Assembly (NCBI RefSeq): GCF_030010625.1
Contig: NZ_JASCXN010000008.1
Location: 142,908 to 206,907, forward strand
DNA: 64,000 nucleotides
Source of the DNA: Streptomyces sp. CC208A
GTDB lineage: Bacteria; Actinomycetota; Actinomycetes; Streptomycetales; Streptomycetaceae
Direction of reading: 5' to 3'
Positions 24,788 through 33,480 of the stretch are shown piece by piece. The position numbers and the translations under genes were made by a program. The number at the start of each line of letters is the position of its first letter. Within the stretch, counting starts at the first letter, position 1. The notes under the pieces were generated by a model, which was not told the origin of the DNA, made no database searches, and saw nothing but the letters and a program-made list of their open reading frames with translations.

Positions 24788-26494
24788 GTGGACACGTATG
24801 CGGATCTGGTGTTCGTCGGTGGCCGGGTGGTCACGGTCGACGCGGAGTTCTCCGTCGCCGAGGCCCTGGCGGTGACCGGCCCGGTCATCAGCGCCGTGGG
24901 CGGCCGGGAGGACGTGGCCCCCCTCGTCGGACCCGCCACCCGCGTCGTCGACCTGAAGGGGGCGACACTGCTTCCCGGGATCAACGACTCCCACCTGCAC
25001 GGATGCGCCTTCGGCACGGCGACGCCGCCGCTCTCGCTCGACCTCGGCCACCCCGTGGTCTCCTCCCTCGCCGACGTGGCCGAGGCGGTACGGGAGGCCG
25101 TGGACCGGGCCCCGGCCGGGCAGTGGATCACCGGGCACGGCTGGGACACCGGCTACCTCGCCGAGTGCGCCGCCGACCCGGCGCGGCACCCCTCGCGGCA
25201 CGACATCGACGCCGTCAGCCCCGACCACCCCGTCGTCCTGTACTCCTTCTCCGGCCACGCCACCTGGGCCAACTCCAAGGCGCTTGAACTCATCGGGATC
25301 GACCGTGACACCGTGGCGCCGCCCGGCGGGGCCATCGTCATGGACGCCACCGGCGAGCCGACCGGGCTCCTCCACGAGGGCGCGCAGGCCCTCGTCCAGA
25401 ACGCGCTGCCACCGCTCAGCCGGCAGGAGCGCATCGACGCGATCCGGTCCACCCTCGCCACGCTCGCCGCCCTCGGCGTCACCAGCTACACCGAGCCCGG
25501 CCTCGGCCCCGGCGGCGACGGCATCATGCGCGGCGCGCTCGGCACCGAGACCCTCGACGTCTACCGTGAGCTGCTCGTCGACGGTGAACTCACCGCCAGA
25601 GTAGGGGTGTTGATCCTGCCGACCGGCATGGCGAGCACCGCTGAGGAGTTCGCGCGGAACCTCGACGGCCTAGCCGGCGTCACCGTCGGCGACGACCCGC
25701 GCCGCCTCGCGATCCACGGCGTGAAGATCTTCGCCGACGGCATCGTCCCCAACAAGACGGCCTGGATGCACGAGCCGTACGTCGGCGGCGGCTGCGGCTC
25801 CCTGTGCGTCGGCGGCGACATCGACGACGAGCGGGTCGCCGAGATCGGCGCCATGATCCGGCACGCCCACGCCGCCGGGCACCAGCTGGGCGTCCACGCC
25901 ACCGGGGACCGGGCCATCGACACCGTCACGGACGCCTTCGCCGCCGCCGCGGCCGCACACCCGAGGACCGACGCCCGCCACTACGTCATCCACGGCGACT
26001 TCCTCACCCCGCACAGCATGAAGGTGCTGGCCGCGCACGGCTTCGGCGTCAACATGAACCCCACCATCAAATGGACCGTCGCCGACATGGAGGAGGAGTT
26101 CGTCGGCGCCGGCCGGGCCGCGTACGCATGGCCGTACCGTGACGCCCTCGACGCCGGCGTGCGGGTCGCGAGCGGTTCCGACGCCCCCGTCACCCACCCC
26201 GACTGGCGCCAGGGCGTCGCCACCATGGTCCTGCGCGAGTCGAAGGCCGCCGGCCGGGTCAGCGGCCCGGAGCAGCGCATCGCCCTGGCCGAGGCGATCC
26301 GCACGTACACGATCGACGCGGCCTGGCAGGACTTCGCCGACGGCTGGAAGGGCTCCCTGGAACCGGGCAAGGCCGCCGACCTGTGCGTGGTCGACGGCGA
26401 CCTGCTCGGCGCCGACCCCCGCACCATCCCGGAGATGCCCGTCGTCCTCACCGTCGTGGACGGCCGCGTCGTCCACGACACCCTGGGCGACTGA
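24788..26494 (+). CDS. Amidohydrolase (YtcJ-like)
   Basis: 568 residues from GTG 24788 with GGAAGGACC upstream. Typical YtcJ-family layout: DLVFVGGRVVTVD at the start, LLPGINDSHLH with the HxH metal pair, GHGWDTGYLAE, KIFADGIVPNKTAWM with the Lys that bridges metals, QLGVHATGDRAID, HYVIHGDFL, and VASGSDAPVTHPDW with the final metal Asp. C-terminal GKAADLCVVDGDLL completes the composite beta domain. The enzyme hydrolyses an amide or related bond of an unknown small molecule in the cytoplasm. The LuxR gene follows after 73 bases and may control it. Confidence 0.92.
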   Translation: MDTYADLVFVGGRVVTVDAEFSVAEALAVTGPVISAVGGREDVAPLVGPATRVVDLKGATLLPGINDSHLHGCAFGTATPPLSLDLGHPVVSSLADVAEAVREAVDRAPAGQWITGHGWDTGYLAECAADPARHPSRHDIDAVSPDHPVVLYSFSGHATWANSKALELIGIDRDTVAPPGGAIVMDATGEPTGLLHEGAQALVQNALPPLSRQERIDAIRSTLATLAALGVTSYTEPGLGPGGDGIMRGALGTETLDVYRELLVDGELTARVGVLILPTGMASTAEEFARNLDGLAGVTVGDDPRRLAIHGVKIFADGIVPNKTAWMHEPYVGGGCGSLCVGGDIDDERVAEIGAMIRHAHAAGHQLGVHATGDRAIDTVTDAFAAAAAAHPRTDARHYVIHGDFLTPHSMKVLAAHGFGVNMNPTIKWTVADMEEEFVGAGRAAYAWPYRDALDAGVRVASGSDAPVTHPDWRQGVATMVLRESKAAGRVSGPEQRIALAEAIRTYTIDAAWQDFADGWKGSLEPGKAADLCVVDGDLLGADPRTIPEMPVVLTVVDGRVVHDTLGD

Positions 26495-26567
26495 CTTCCG
26501 AGCGCCCGACTCCTCCGTGATCTCCTGCGCGATTGACGTATTCCAGACAGATGATCATCCTGGGGGG

Positions 26568-27341
26568 ATGGCAGCACGGCACGGCACTGCGGACATCCTG
26601 GACGCGGCCCTCCACGTCCGAGAAGCCGCCAGGAGCGCCACGACCGGCGCGACCGGCGTCGACACGGTCCTGGCGGCGCTGTCGGAGGTGCTGGAGCACG
26701 ACCACGCCTCCCTGTCCCGGTGGGACCCGCGGCGGCGGCGCCACACCACCCTCGCCGGGAGCTACCCCGAGGACGCCACGGCCTACATCGAGACCCGCCT
26801 CCACCGCGATCCGGTCTTCCGCGTACTGCGCAGCCCGGACCGGGGCGGCCTCTGGCTCGGCGACGTCCCCGGGGAGCTCCTGGCCGCCTCGCCGGGGTTC
26901 CAGGACGTGCTGTCGCCCCTCGGCATCGAGGACGGCGTCGCCCAGTGCCTCTTCACCGCCGACGGCCGGTACGTCGGCATGCTCAACATCAGCCTCCGCC
27001 GCCCCCGCCGCACCCCCGACCCGGCGCGCGCGGTGGTCACCCTGCTCACCGAAGCCCTCACCGCGACGGTGGCCTCCTGCCCGGCTCCGTCGCCCGAAGC
27101 GGCGGAGGAGCCCGAGGGCACCGCGGCGGTGCACCGGCCCGGCGGGCTGTCGCCGCGCGAACTGGAGGTGCTGGCCGAGCTGACGGCCGGGCGCACCAAC
27201 CGGCAGATCGCCGAGCTGCTGTACATCACCCCGCGCACGGTGGGGACCCATGTCGAGCACATCCTCGCCAAGCTCGACCTCCCCAACCGGGCGGCGGCCG
27301 CGGCCCGGGCCGCCGCCTGGGGAATCCGCTCCTCCCGCTGA
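26568..27341 (+). CDS. LuxR family regulator with N-terminal GAF-like sensor
   Basis: 257 residues from ATG 26568 (GGGGGG just upstream; a TTGACG at 26533 may be its -35). Residues 1-165 resemble a GAF/autoinducer-type sensor (VLAALSEVLEHDHASLSRWDP, CLFTADGRYVGMLNISLRRP). Residues about 190-255 are a LuxR helix-turn-helix: LSPRELEVLAELTAGRTNRQIAELLYITPRTVGTHVEHILAKL. Single-protein LuxR regulators of this form bind DNA as dimers when a ligand occupies the sensor. The likely target is the amidohydrolase gene or itself. Convergent with the sirtuin gene. Confidence 0.88.
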   Translation: MAARHGTADILDAALHVREAARSATTGATGVDTVLAALSEVLEHDHASLSRWDPRRRRHTTLAGSYPEDATAYIETRLHRDPVFRVLRSPDRGGLWLGDVPGELLAASPGFQDVLSPLGIEDGVAQCLFTADGRYVGMLNISLRRPRRTPDPARAVVTLLTEALTATVASCPAPSPEAAEEPEGTAAVHRPGGLSPRELEVLAELTAGRTNRQIAELLYITPRTVGTHVEHILAKLDLPNRAAAAARAAAWGIRSSR

Positions 27342-27369
27342 GCCGAGGAGCGCGTCGCGGCGGCGCCGC

Positions 27370-28254
27370 TCACCCCGGGTCGACGCCCAGCCGCTCCGCG
27401 ACCGAGACGAGCGCCTTCCCGAGCGGAAGGGCGACCCGGGCGGCGGCGAGCCGGTCGCCCCGTGTCGGATCCCGGTTCACGATCACCACGGGTGTACCGG
27501 CCTCCGCCGCCTGGCGGACGAACCGCAGCCCGGACATCACCGTCAGCGACGACCCGAGCACCAGGACGGAGCCCGCCGCGCGCACCAGCTCCCGGCAGCG
27601 CTCCACCCGCTCCGCCGGCACCGTCTCGCCGAAGAACACCACGTCCGGCTTGAGCACCCCGCCGCACACCCCGCACGCCACCACGTGGAAACCGGCGACC
27701 TGCTCGTCCGTGAGGTCGGCGTCGCCGTCGGGATTGAGCGCGGCCGGCACCGGATCGAACCCCGGGTTGGCCTCCTCAAGGCGCCGGGCCAGCTCCCGCC
27801 GCGCACTGACGTCCCCGCAGCGCAGACAGACGACCCGGTCGAGACCCCCGTGCAGCTCCACGACCCCCTCGCTGCCGGCGGCCTGGTGCAGCCCGTCGAC
27901 GTTCTGGGTGATCACCCCGGCGAGCAGCCCCCGCCGCCCGAACGCGGCCACCGCCCGGTGTCCGTCGTTGGGCCGAGCCCGCCCGAACGTACGCCACCCG
28001 AGGTGGCTGCGCGCCCAGTACCGCCGCCGGGCCCGGTCACTGCCCGTGAAGTCCTGGTACGTCATCGGAGTGTGCCGGCTCAGGCTCCCGCCCTCCCCCC
28101 GGTAGTCCGGGATCCCCGATTCGGTGGAGATCCCGGCCCCGCTGAGCACCAGCACACCCCCCGCCCCCACCACCTCGACGACCGGCTCCAGATCCGTCGT
28201 CCCCGGCGGGTGATCCTCGGACGGGGTCCAGCTCAACGTAGGCCGCATGCGCAT
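27370..28254 (-). CDS. Sir2-family NAD-dependent protein deacylase
   Basis: 294 residues. NAD-binding VLSGAGISTESGIPDYRG, TQNVDGLHQAAGS, catalytic His in VELHGGL, zinc Cys pairs CLRCG and CGVCGG, and GSSLTVMSG are all present. Zinc-domain inserts between the pairs are longer than in CobB. It removes acetyl or other acyl groups from protein Lys using NAD. ATG 28254 is six bases after a TACGCT -10, so the mRNA is probably leaderless; ATG 28248 is the alternative. A perfect 20-bp palindrome covers the start codon region. Confidence 0.93.
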   Translation of the reverse strand: MRMRPTLSWTPSEDHPPGTTDLEPVVEVVGAGGVLVLSGAGISTESGIPDYRGEGGSLSRHTPMTYQDFTGSDRARRRYWARSHLGWRTFGRARPNDGHRAVAAFGRRGLLAGVITQNVDGLHQAAGSEGVVELHGGLDRVVCLRCGDVSARRELARRLEEANPGFDPVPAALNPDGDADLTDEQVAGFHVVACGVCGGVLKPDVVFFGETVPAERVERCRELVRAAGSVLVLGSSLTVMSGLRFVRQAAEAGTPVVIVNRDPTRGDRLAAARVALPLGKALVSVAERLGVDPG

Positions 28255-28260
28255 GCGGCC
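28241..28260. promoter_or_regulatory. Perfect 20-bp palindrome over the sirtuin start
   Basis: GGCCGCATGCGCATGCGGCC at 28241-28260 is its own reverse complement. It begins right after the -10 hexamer and covers the first four sirtuin codons, a position where a bound repressor would block initiation. Confidence 0.5.
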
Positions 28261-28266
28261 AGCGTA
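28261..28266 (-). promoter_or_regulatory. Leaderless-type -10 before sirtuin gene
   Basis: TACGCT on the minus strand, six bases before ATG 28254; no ribosome site between. Confidence 0.5.
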
Positions 28267-28312
28267 CGAGCTCCGCCCCGCGAGGGCGCTGGGACGCCGG
28301 GCGCCCGGCGGG

Positions 28313-28723
28313 TCAGCCGTTGGACCAGTCCCGCGTGGACAGCACCAGCAGGTACCCGTCCGGGTCCTGGACGGTCACGCCCCAGGTGTCCCAGTAGGGG
28401 TTGTGGGCGGGCACGCGCTTCCCGCCGTGCTGTTCGAGCCGCTCCACCAGCGAGCCGGGCACCTCCTCCGCGAGGTACACCACCAGCAGGTCCTCGACGG
28501 TCGGCCGCGGCTCCGTCGGGGCGGCGGGATCGTGGACGAGTTCGAGGTGCCAGGCCGCGTCCGGCCACCCGACCATGAGCAGGGAGTGCCGCCCCGGGGT
28601 GCCGTCGGCCGCGTGCCGGTAGAGGACGTCGAGTCCGAGCCCCGACACCCAGAAACGTTCCGCCGCGGCGAGGTCACGCGACGGGCGGGCGATGCGGATG
28701 TGGGCCGTGGCGTCGGCAGGCAC
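28313..28723 (-). CDS. VOC (glyoxalase/bleomycin-resistance fold) protein
   Basis: 136 residues from GTG 28723, chosen because GGAGGTCGCC lies upstream. Two beta-alpha-beta-beta-beta units: HIRIARPSRDLAAAERFWVSGLGLDVLYR and WHLELVHDP, then LLVVYLAEEVPGSLVERLEQHGGKRVP and WGVTVQDPDGYLLVLSTRDW. The metal positions His (HIRIARP), Glu (HLELV) and a late Asp/Glu fit the fold loosely. Role not predictable; these proteins range from lyases to drug-binding proteins. Divergent to the methyltransferase gene. Confidence 0.85.
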   Translation of the reverse strand: MPADATAHIRIARPSRDLAAAERFWVSGLGLDVLYRHAADGTPGRHSLLMVGWPDAAWHLELVHDPAAPTEPRPTVEDLLVVYLAEEVPGSLVERLEQHGGKRVPAHNPYWDTWGVTVQDPDGYLLVLSTRDWSNG

Positions 28724-28853
28724 GGGGCGACCTCCTGAGCGGTGCGGTTCACACGGAACCGGCGGGTGCCACCGAGCGTAGAGAGCCCCGCCCCGCACGC
28801 CCATCGGACGCTGGTCCTAGGGCTGTGGACCGGGCGACGGCTGTCGTCACGGG

Positions 28854-29651
28854 ATGTCAGAAGCTCACGAGGAGTCCGACCGTGCCATGTCCGTGTGGAA
28901 AGAGTGGCAGCAGGCCCCCTGGGAACGCCTGCGGTACGCGCTCGCCGAGGCGAACCTCGTCCGGCACTGCGAAGCCCTCGCCGAGGGCCCGCTGCGCGTC
29001 CTCGACCTCGCCGGCGGGGACGGCGGCGACGCCGTGCGCCTGGCCGCGCGCGGCCACCACGTGACCGTCGTCGACCACGCCCCCGCGATGCTCACGGCGG
29101 CGGCCGAACGGGCCGCGGCCGACGGTCTGACGGACCTCGTCACCTGCGTCGAGGCCGATGTGAACCGGCTGCCCGACCGCCTCGCCCACGGGGACTTCGA
29201 CGTGGTCCTGTGCCACAGCCTCCTCCCGTACACGGACGACGCCCGGAACACGCTCGCCGCCACGCTGGCCCCGCTGCGGCCGGACGGGGTGTTCTCACTG
29301 GTGGCGATCAACCGGCACTCGCAGCCGCTGACCACAGCCGTACGCGAGAAGGACCTGCCGGCCGCGACGGCGGCGCTCGACTCCGACCGGGCCGGGACGC
29401 ACATGTTCGGCTCGTCCCTGACGCTGCACACGGCCGAGGAGCTCACCCGCCACCTGACCGACCTGGACTGCCGGGACGTCCACCACTACGGCATCCGTAC
29501 CGTCTGCGACTACATCACCGACGACGCCCGCAAGCACGAGCCCGCCTTCTACGCCGACCTCGAACGCCTGGAACTCGCCCTGACCGCCCGCCACCCCTAC
29601 AAACACACCGCGCGCCTCCTCCAGCTGATCGCCCGCAAGGCCGCCCGCTGA
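28854..29651 (+). CDS. Class I SAM-dependent methyltransferase (CmoM/SmtA-like)
   Basis: 265 residues from ATG 28854; ATG 28887 with GGAG 12 bases upstream is an alternative. Motif I VLDLAGGDGGDAVRLA, motif II HVTVVDHAPAML, then CVEADVNRLP and VLCHSLLPYTDD. The DxAGGxGxxA form and the CHxxLPY block resemble CmoM, which methylates carboxymethoxyuridine in tRNA. That would be an unusual assignment in Streptomyces, so the substrate stays open. C-terminal CDYITDDARK and RHPYKHTARLLQLIARK are shared with that group. Confidence 0.85.
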   Translation: MSEAHEESDRAMSVWKEWQQAPWERLRYALAEANLVRHCEALAEGPLRVLDLAGGDGGDAVRLAARGHHVTVVDHAPAMLTAAAERAAADGLTDLVTCVEADVNRLPDRLAHGDFDVVLCHSLLPYTDDARNTLAATLAPLRPDGVFSLVAINRHSQPLTTAVREKDLPAATAALDSDRAGTHMFGSSLTLHTAEELTRHLTDLDCRDVHHYGIRTVCDYITDDARKHEPAFYADLERLELALTARHPYKHTARLLQLIARKAAR

Positions 29652-29661
29652 GACGCGCCCC

Positions 29662-29967
29662 TCAACGCCCCGTTCCCCTCGGGGCGTCGGCGAACTTGTC
29701 CAGCTCGCGCATCGCCTCACCATGGGCACTCATCCGCCTGCTCAACCAACCCACCGTGAAGAGAACGGCACCGGCGACGGACACCGGCACGGACAGACCG
29801 AGAACAGCCAAGGCCTCCGGCCAGTCACGCTCGTCGTCCCAAGAAGCGAGCAACAGCAGCGCACACCAGATCCACAGGAGCGCGGCCACCACCAGCAGGC
29901 CCATGCCCCATGCGCTGGTCCGCCGGGCCTTGTCGCGGAAATCGAGGTCGTACTCACGTGCTCGCAT
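29662..29967 (-). CDS. Small two-helix membrane protein
   Basis: 101 residues from ATG 29967. Two hydrophobic helices, WGMGLLVVAALLWIWCALLLLAS (about 18-40) and ALAVLGLSVPVSVAGAVLFTVGWL (about 49-72), flanked by charged ends. There is no ribosome site; a TACATT hexamer lies eight bases before ATG, which suggests a short or absent leader. No family recognised. It is convergent with the methyltransferase, and its last codons carry the terminator hairpin. Confidence 0.6.
   Translation of the reverse strand: MRAREYDLDFRDKARRTSAWGMGLLVVAALLWIWCALLLLASWDDERDWPEALAVLGLSVPVSVAGAVLFTVGWLSRRMSAHGEAMRELDKFADAPRGTGR
29665..29687. terminator. Hairpin between convergent genes
   Basis: ACGCCCCG (29665-29672) pairs with CGGGGCGT (29680-29687) across a 7-base loop, just past the methyltransferase stop and within the 3' end of the small membrane-protein gene. 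Confidence 0.5.
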
Positions 29968-30121
29968 GGCGCACGAATGTAGCAGCGGCCCCGTACGACA
30001 ACCGGACCGGGCCAGGGCCCGACCGGACCCGACGGCTGCGCCTCCCTTGGCCTGACGGCAGAGAACCGCGCTTCTCAGAGGTCCGAGCGTGGACGGCAAG
30101 GAAGGAGCGTCCGCACCGCCG

Positions 30122-30268
30122 TCATATCCAGTTGGCCCAGCCGAAAGAGAAGAGGTAGGCCCGGCGGAACACCTCCCGGACGGCGCGCCGCGACACCTGG
30201 AGATCGGAGACGTAGCGCTCGCGGGCCGCCACCGGGTCCGCCGCTCGGCCCTCGGGCCACCGTTCCAT
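30122..30268 (-). CDS. Small 48-residue protein
   Basis: 48 residues from ATG 30268 (MERWPEGRAADPVAARERYV, then SDLQVSRRAVREVFRRAYLF and a C-terminal SFGWANWI). The ribosome site GAGGGGG is six bases before this ATG; ATG 30274 is too close to it. The protein is amphipathic and basic with an aromatic C-terminus, which could sit at the membrane surface or bind a partner. No family is recognised. It lies divergent to the TPR/HSP90 island. Confidence 0.55.
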   Translation of the reverse strand: MERWPEGRAADPVAARERYVSDLQVSRRAVREVFRRAYLFSFGWANWI

Positions 30269-30475
30269 GATCATCCCCCTCTGATCCCGCTTGGGCAGAG
30301 CTTAACTCTCCGTACTGACGAGGGGGCCTCGCGGCGAGGGGCGTCAGGGGGCGCCGTCCGCGGCCGCCCCGCCTCATATGAGTGTGCGATTGTCGGTCGT
30401 GCGTGATAGTCACTACACCCACGGGGAGGGACGATCATCAGCCGCCCCGTGTGAACACGGCAAGGGGTGGGGAAC

Positions 30476-31453
30476 ATGGCGTTGCTCCGGGACTTGGGGA
30501 ACACGCTGGGGAAGTGGACGGGGCGGCCCGTCGCGCGGGTCGACGCGGACGCCGGGGACCCGGACGTGCGGCGCGCCCGTGAGGCCGCCGAGGCGGCGGA
30601 CTGGGCGACCGTGCGGGACGTGCTCGACGCGCGGCCCGAGAGCGAGGACCGCACCGGCCTCCTCTGGGCCGTCGGGGACGTCGCCGGGGTGGAGCGGTGG
30701 ATCGCCGACGTCATGGCGGCGGAGCCGGAAGCCCCGCTGCCGCGCCTCGTGGCCGCCATCCGGCACATCAGCTGGGGCTGGGAGGCCAGGACGGCCGCCC
30801 GCGCCAAGGACGTCTCCCGCGAGCAGTTCCAGATCTTCCACGAGCGGCTGGCGACGGCCGAGACGTGGCTGTACGAGGTGGCCGAACGCGAACCGGGCTG
30901 GACCTCGCCCTGGTACGGCCTCCAGATCACCGGCCGCGGACTCCAGGTCGAACGGGACGTGGCACGGCGCCGTTTCGAGGCGACCGTGCGCCGCGACCCG
31001 TACCACCTGGGAGCGCACCAGCAGCAACTCCAGCAGGTCTGCGAGAAGTGGAGCGGCTCGCACGAGGAGATGCACGCCTTCGCCCGCGCCTCGGCCTTCG
31101 GCGCCCCCGGCGGGACGCTCCTCGGCCAGCTCGTCGCCGTCGCCCACCTGGAGCACTGGCTCGCCCTCGACTCCGGCCCGGACGCCCGCTACATGGAGAG
31201 TCCCGAGGTGGTCGCCTCCCTGAGCGAGGCCGCCGACCACTCGTACCGGCACCCGGACTTCGTCCGCGGGCGCGGCTGGCTCCAGGTCTACAACACCTTC
31301 GCCATGGCGTTCTCGCTGGCCGGCGACGTCGCCTCCGCACGGGAGTGCTTCCGGGCCACGGAGGGACGGGTCACCGAGTTCCCCTGGTACTACGTCAACG
31401 GCTCCGACCCGGCTCGCGCCTACAAGGAGCACCGCTCCCACGCCGGACGCTGA
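30476..31453 (+). CDS. TPR-like helical repeat protein
   Basis: 325 residues from ATG 30476 (GGTGGGGA upstream). Mostly alpha-helical, with Trp-rich repeats such as WATVRDVLDARP, WLYEVAEREPGWTSPWYGLQI, RRFEATVRRDPYHLGAHQQQLQQVCEKW and FAMAFSLAGDVASARECFRATEG. The spacing matches degenerate TPR/SEL-type helix pairs. No catalytic motif, signal or membrane helix, so it is probably a cytoplasmic scaffold. It stands 144 bases upstream of the HSP90-type gene in the same direction, so a shared transcript is possible. Confidence 0.75.
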   Translation: MALLRDLGNTLGKWTGRPVARVDADAGDPDVRRAREAAEAADWATVRDVLDARPESEDRTGLLWAVGDVAGVERWIADVMAAEPEAPLPRLVAAIRHISWGWEARTAARAKDVSREQFQIFHERLATAETWLYEVAEREPGWTSPWYGLQITGRGLQVERDVARRRFEATVRRDPYHLGAHQQQLQQVCEKWSGSHEEMHAFARASAFGAPGGTLLGQLVAVAHLEHWLALDSGPDARYMESPEVVASLSEAADHSYRHPDFVRGRGWLQVYNTFAMAFSLAGDVASARECFRATEGRVTEFPWYYVNGSDPARAYKEHRSHAGR

Positions 31454-31597
31454 GCCGCCGCCGGTCCGGCGCGTGGTCCGTCGTACGCGTACGGCTCCGA
31501 TCGCCGTCCCGGCCCTGTCCGCACCCCTGCTCCTCCCCCTGTACCCCCCGCCCCGCGCCGTCCGGCGCGCCGGGCGCGCACCGAAGGACTGCGCCAG

Positions 31598-33478
31598 GTG
31601 TCCCACCCAGAGACCTCCCCCACCCCCGAGACCGCCCACACCTTCCAGGTGGACCTGCGCGGCCTGGTCGACCTGCTCTCCCACCACCTCTACTCCAGCC
31701 CCCGCGTCTACCTGCGCGAACTGCTCCAGAACGCCGTCGACGCCATCACCGCCCGACAGGCCCTCACCCCCGGCGCGCCCGGCACGATCACCGTGCGCAC
31801 CGGGGAGACCCTGACCGTCACGGACACCGGCATCGGGCTCTCCGAGGCCGATGTGCACCGGTTCCTCGCCACCATCGGCCGCAGCTCCAAGCGGACCGCC
31901 GAGGGCGCGCTGGACGGCGCGGGACTCGACGCCGCGCGCGGCGAGTTCATCGGCCAGTTCGGCATCGGCCTGCTCGCCTGCTTCGTCGTCGCCGACGAGA
32001 TCACCGTCCTCAGCCGGTCCGCCGCCGACCCGGCCGCCCCCACCGTCGAATGGCGCGGTCACTCCGACGGCCGCTACACCATCCGCACCCTGCCGTCCGC
32101 GACCCTCCCCGAGCCCGGCACCACGGTGCAGCTCGTCCCGCGCGCCGACAACGCCGAGTGGACCGCCCCCCGGCAGGTCGTCGCCCTCGCCCGGCACTAC
32201 GGCGGTCTCCTGCGGCACGAGGTCACCGTCGTCGACGCGCACGGCGAGACCCACCGCATCAACGAGGCGCCGCCGTGGGAGCGGACGCACCGCTCCCCGT
32301 TCGCCAAGCGCGAGGCCCTCACCGCGTACTGCCGCGACCTCTTCGACTTCACCCCGCTCGACACCATCGAGCTCGACCTGCCGGCCGCCGGACTGCGCGG
32401 TGTCGCGTACGTCCTGCCGACCGCCGTGAGCCCGGCCCAGCGCGCCGGACACCGCGTCCACCTCAAGGGCATGCTCCTCACCGACCAGGCACCGGAACTG
32501 CTCCCCGAGTGGGCGTTCTTCGTGCGCTGCGTCGTCGACACCACCAGTCTCCGGCCGACCGCCTCCCGCGAGTCGCTGTACGAGGACGGCACCCTGTCCG
32601 CCGTACGGGACGCCCTCGGCGACCGCATCCGCGACTGGCTCACCGGGCTCGCCGCCAGCGACCCCGCCCTCCTCCACCGCTTCATCGACACCCACCACCT
32701 CGCGGTCAAGGCGCTCGCCCGCCACGACGACGAGCTGCTGCGGATCGTGCTGCCCTGGCTGCCGTTCGAGACCACCGACGGGAACGTCACCCTGGAGGAG
32801 TTCGCCCGCACCCACCCCACGCTCCTCGTGACCCGCAGCGTCGAGGAGTTCCGGCAGGTCGCGCCGATCGCCTCCGCCGCCGGACTCGGCGTCGTCAACG
32901 GCGGCTACACCTACGACCGCGACCTCGTCCACCGGCTGCCCGAGATCCGCCCCGGCACGTCCGTCACCGACCTCGACCCGGCCACCGTCACCGCCCACCT
33001 CGACGCCGTCGACCCGGGCGCCGAACTCCGGGCCGCGGCCTTCCTCGCCGTCGCCCGCGAGACGATCGGCGTCCACGACTGCGACGTCGTCCTGCGCGAC
33101 TTCCAGCCCGTCACCGCCCCCGCGCTGCTCCTCGACAACCGCGACGCCCGGCACGAACGCACCCGGTCGAGCCTCGCCGCCGACAGCGACGGCCTGTGGG
33201 CCGACATCCTCGGCTCGCTGCGCGACGACACCCCGCGCGCCCAGCTCGTCCTCAACCACCTCAACCCGCTGGTCCGCCAGGCCCTCACCATCGCGGAGCG
33301 CGGCCTCGCCGTCACCACCGCCGAAGCCCTCTACGGGCAGGCGCTGCTGCTCAGCCGCCGCCCCCTGCGCGCAAGCGAGAGCGCCCTGCTCAACCGGGCC
33401 TTCATCGGCCTGCTCACCCACGCCATGCACCAGCCCGGCACGGCCGCCCCCGGCTCCGAGCCCCGGAAGGAACTGTAG
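31598..33478 (+). CDS. HSP90-family GHKL ATPase
   Basis: 626 residues from GTG 31598 (AAGGA about 10 bases upstream). The N-terminal ATPase follows HtpG: VYLRELLQNAVDAI (the Asn box), TVTDTGIGLSEADVHRFLATIGRSSK (DxGxG box) and GEFIGQFGIGLLACFVVADEI (G2 box). The middle domain carries the ATP-sensing Arg in SLRPTASRESLYEDG. The C-terminal third differs from HtpG and is helical. Relatives in actinobacteria are named only 'HSP90 family protein' and exist beside ordinary HtpG. The stop lies two bases before the next gene, so the two are an operon; an HSP90-TPR partnership, as with eukaryotic co-chaperones, is a reasonable inference. Confidence 0.9.
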   Translation: MSHPETSPTPETAHTFQVDLRGLVDLLSHHLYSSPRVYLRELLQNAVDAITARQALTPGAPGTITVRTGETLTVTDTGIGLSEADVHRFLATIGRSSKRTAEGALDGAGLDAARGEFIGQFGIGLLACFVVADEITVLSRSAADPAAPTVEWRGHSDGRYTIRTLPSATLPEPGTTVQLVPRADNAEWTAPRQVVALARHYGGLLRHEVTVVDAHGETHRINEAPPWERTHRSPFAKREALTAYCRDLFDFTPLDTIELDLPAAGLRGVAYVLPTAVSPAQRAGHRVHLKGMLLTDQAPELLPEWAFFVRCVVDTTSLRPTASRESLYEDGTLSAVRDALGDRIRDWLTGLAASDPALLHRFIDTHHLAVKALARHDDELLRIVLPWLPFETTDGNVTLEEFARTHPTLLVTRSVEEFRQVAPIASAAGLGVVNGGYTYDRDLVHRLPEIRPGTSVTDLDPATVTAHLDAVDPGAELRAAAFLAVARETIGVHDCDVVLRDFQPVTAPALLLDNRDARHERTRSSLAADSDGLWADILGSLRDDTPRAQLVLNHLNPLVRQALTIAERGLAVTTAEALYGQALLLSRRPLRASESALLNRAFIGLLTHAMHQPGTAAPGSEPRKEL

Positions 33479-33480
33479 AG

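Noticed and set aside
28313..28804. Longer start for the VOC protein
   Set aside because: The upstream part lacks a ribosome site and is Arg/Pro-rich, while GTG 28723 has GGAGGT.
30697..33480. Upstream extension of the large TPR frame to 1936 residues
   Set aside because: The first 928 codons are Arg/Pro shadow of the TPR-like and HSP90 genes; the true start is ATG 33481 with a ribosome site.
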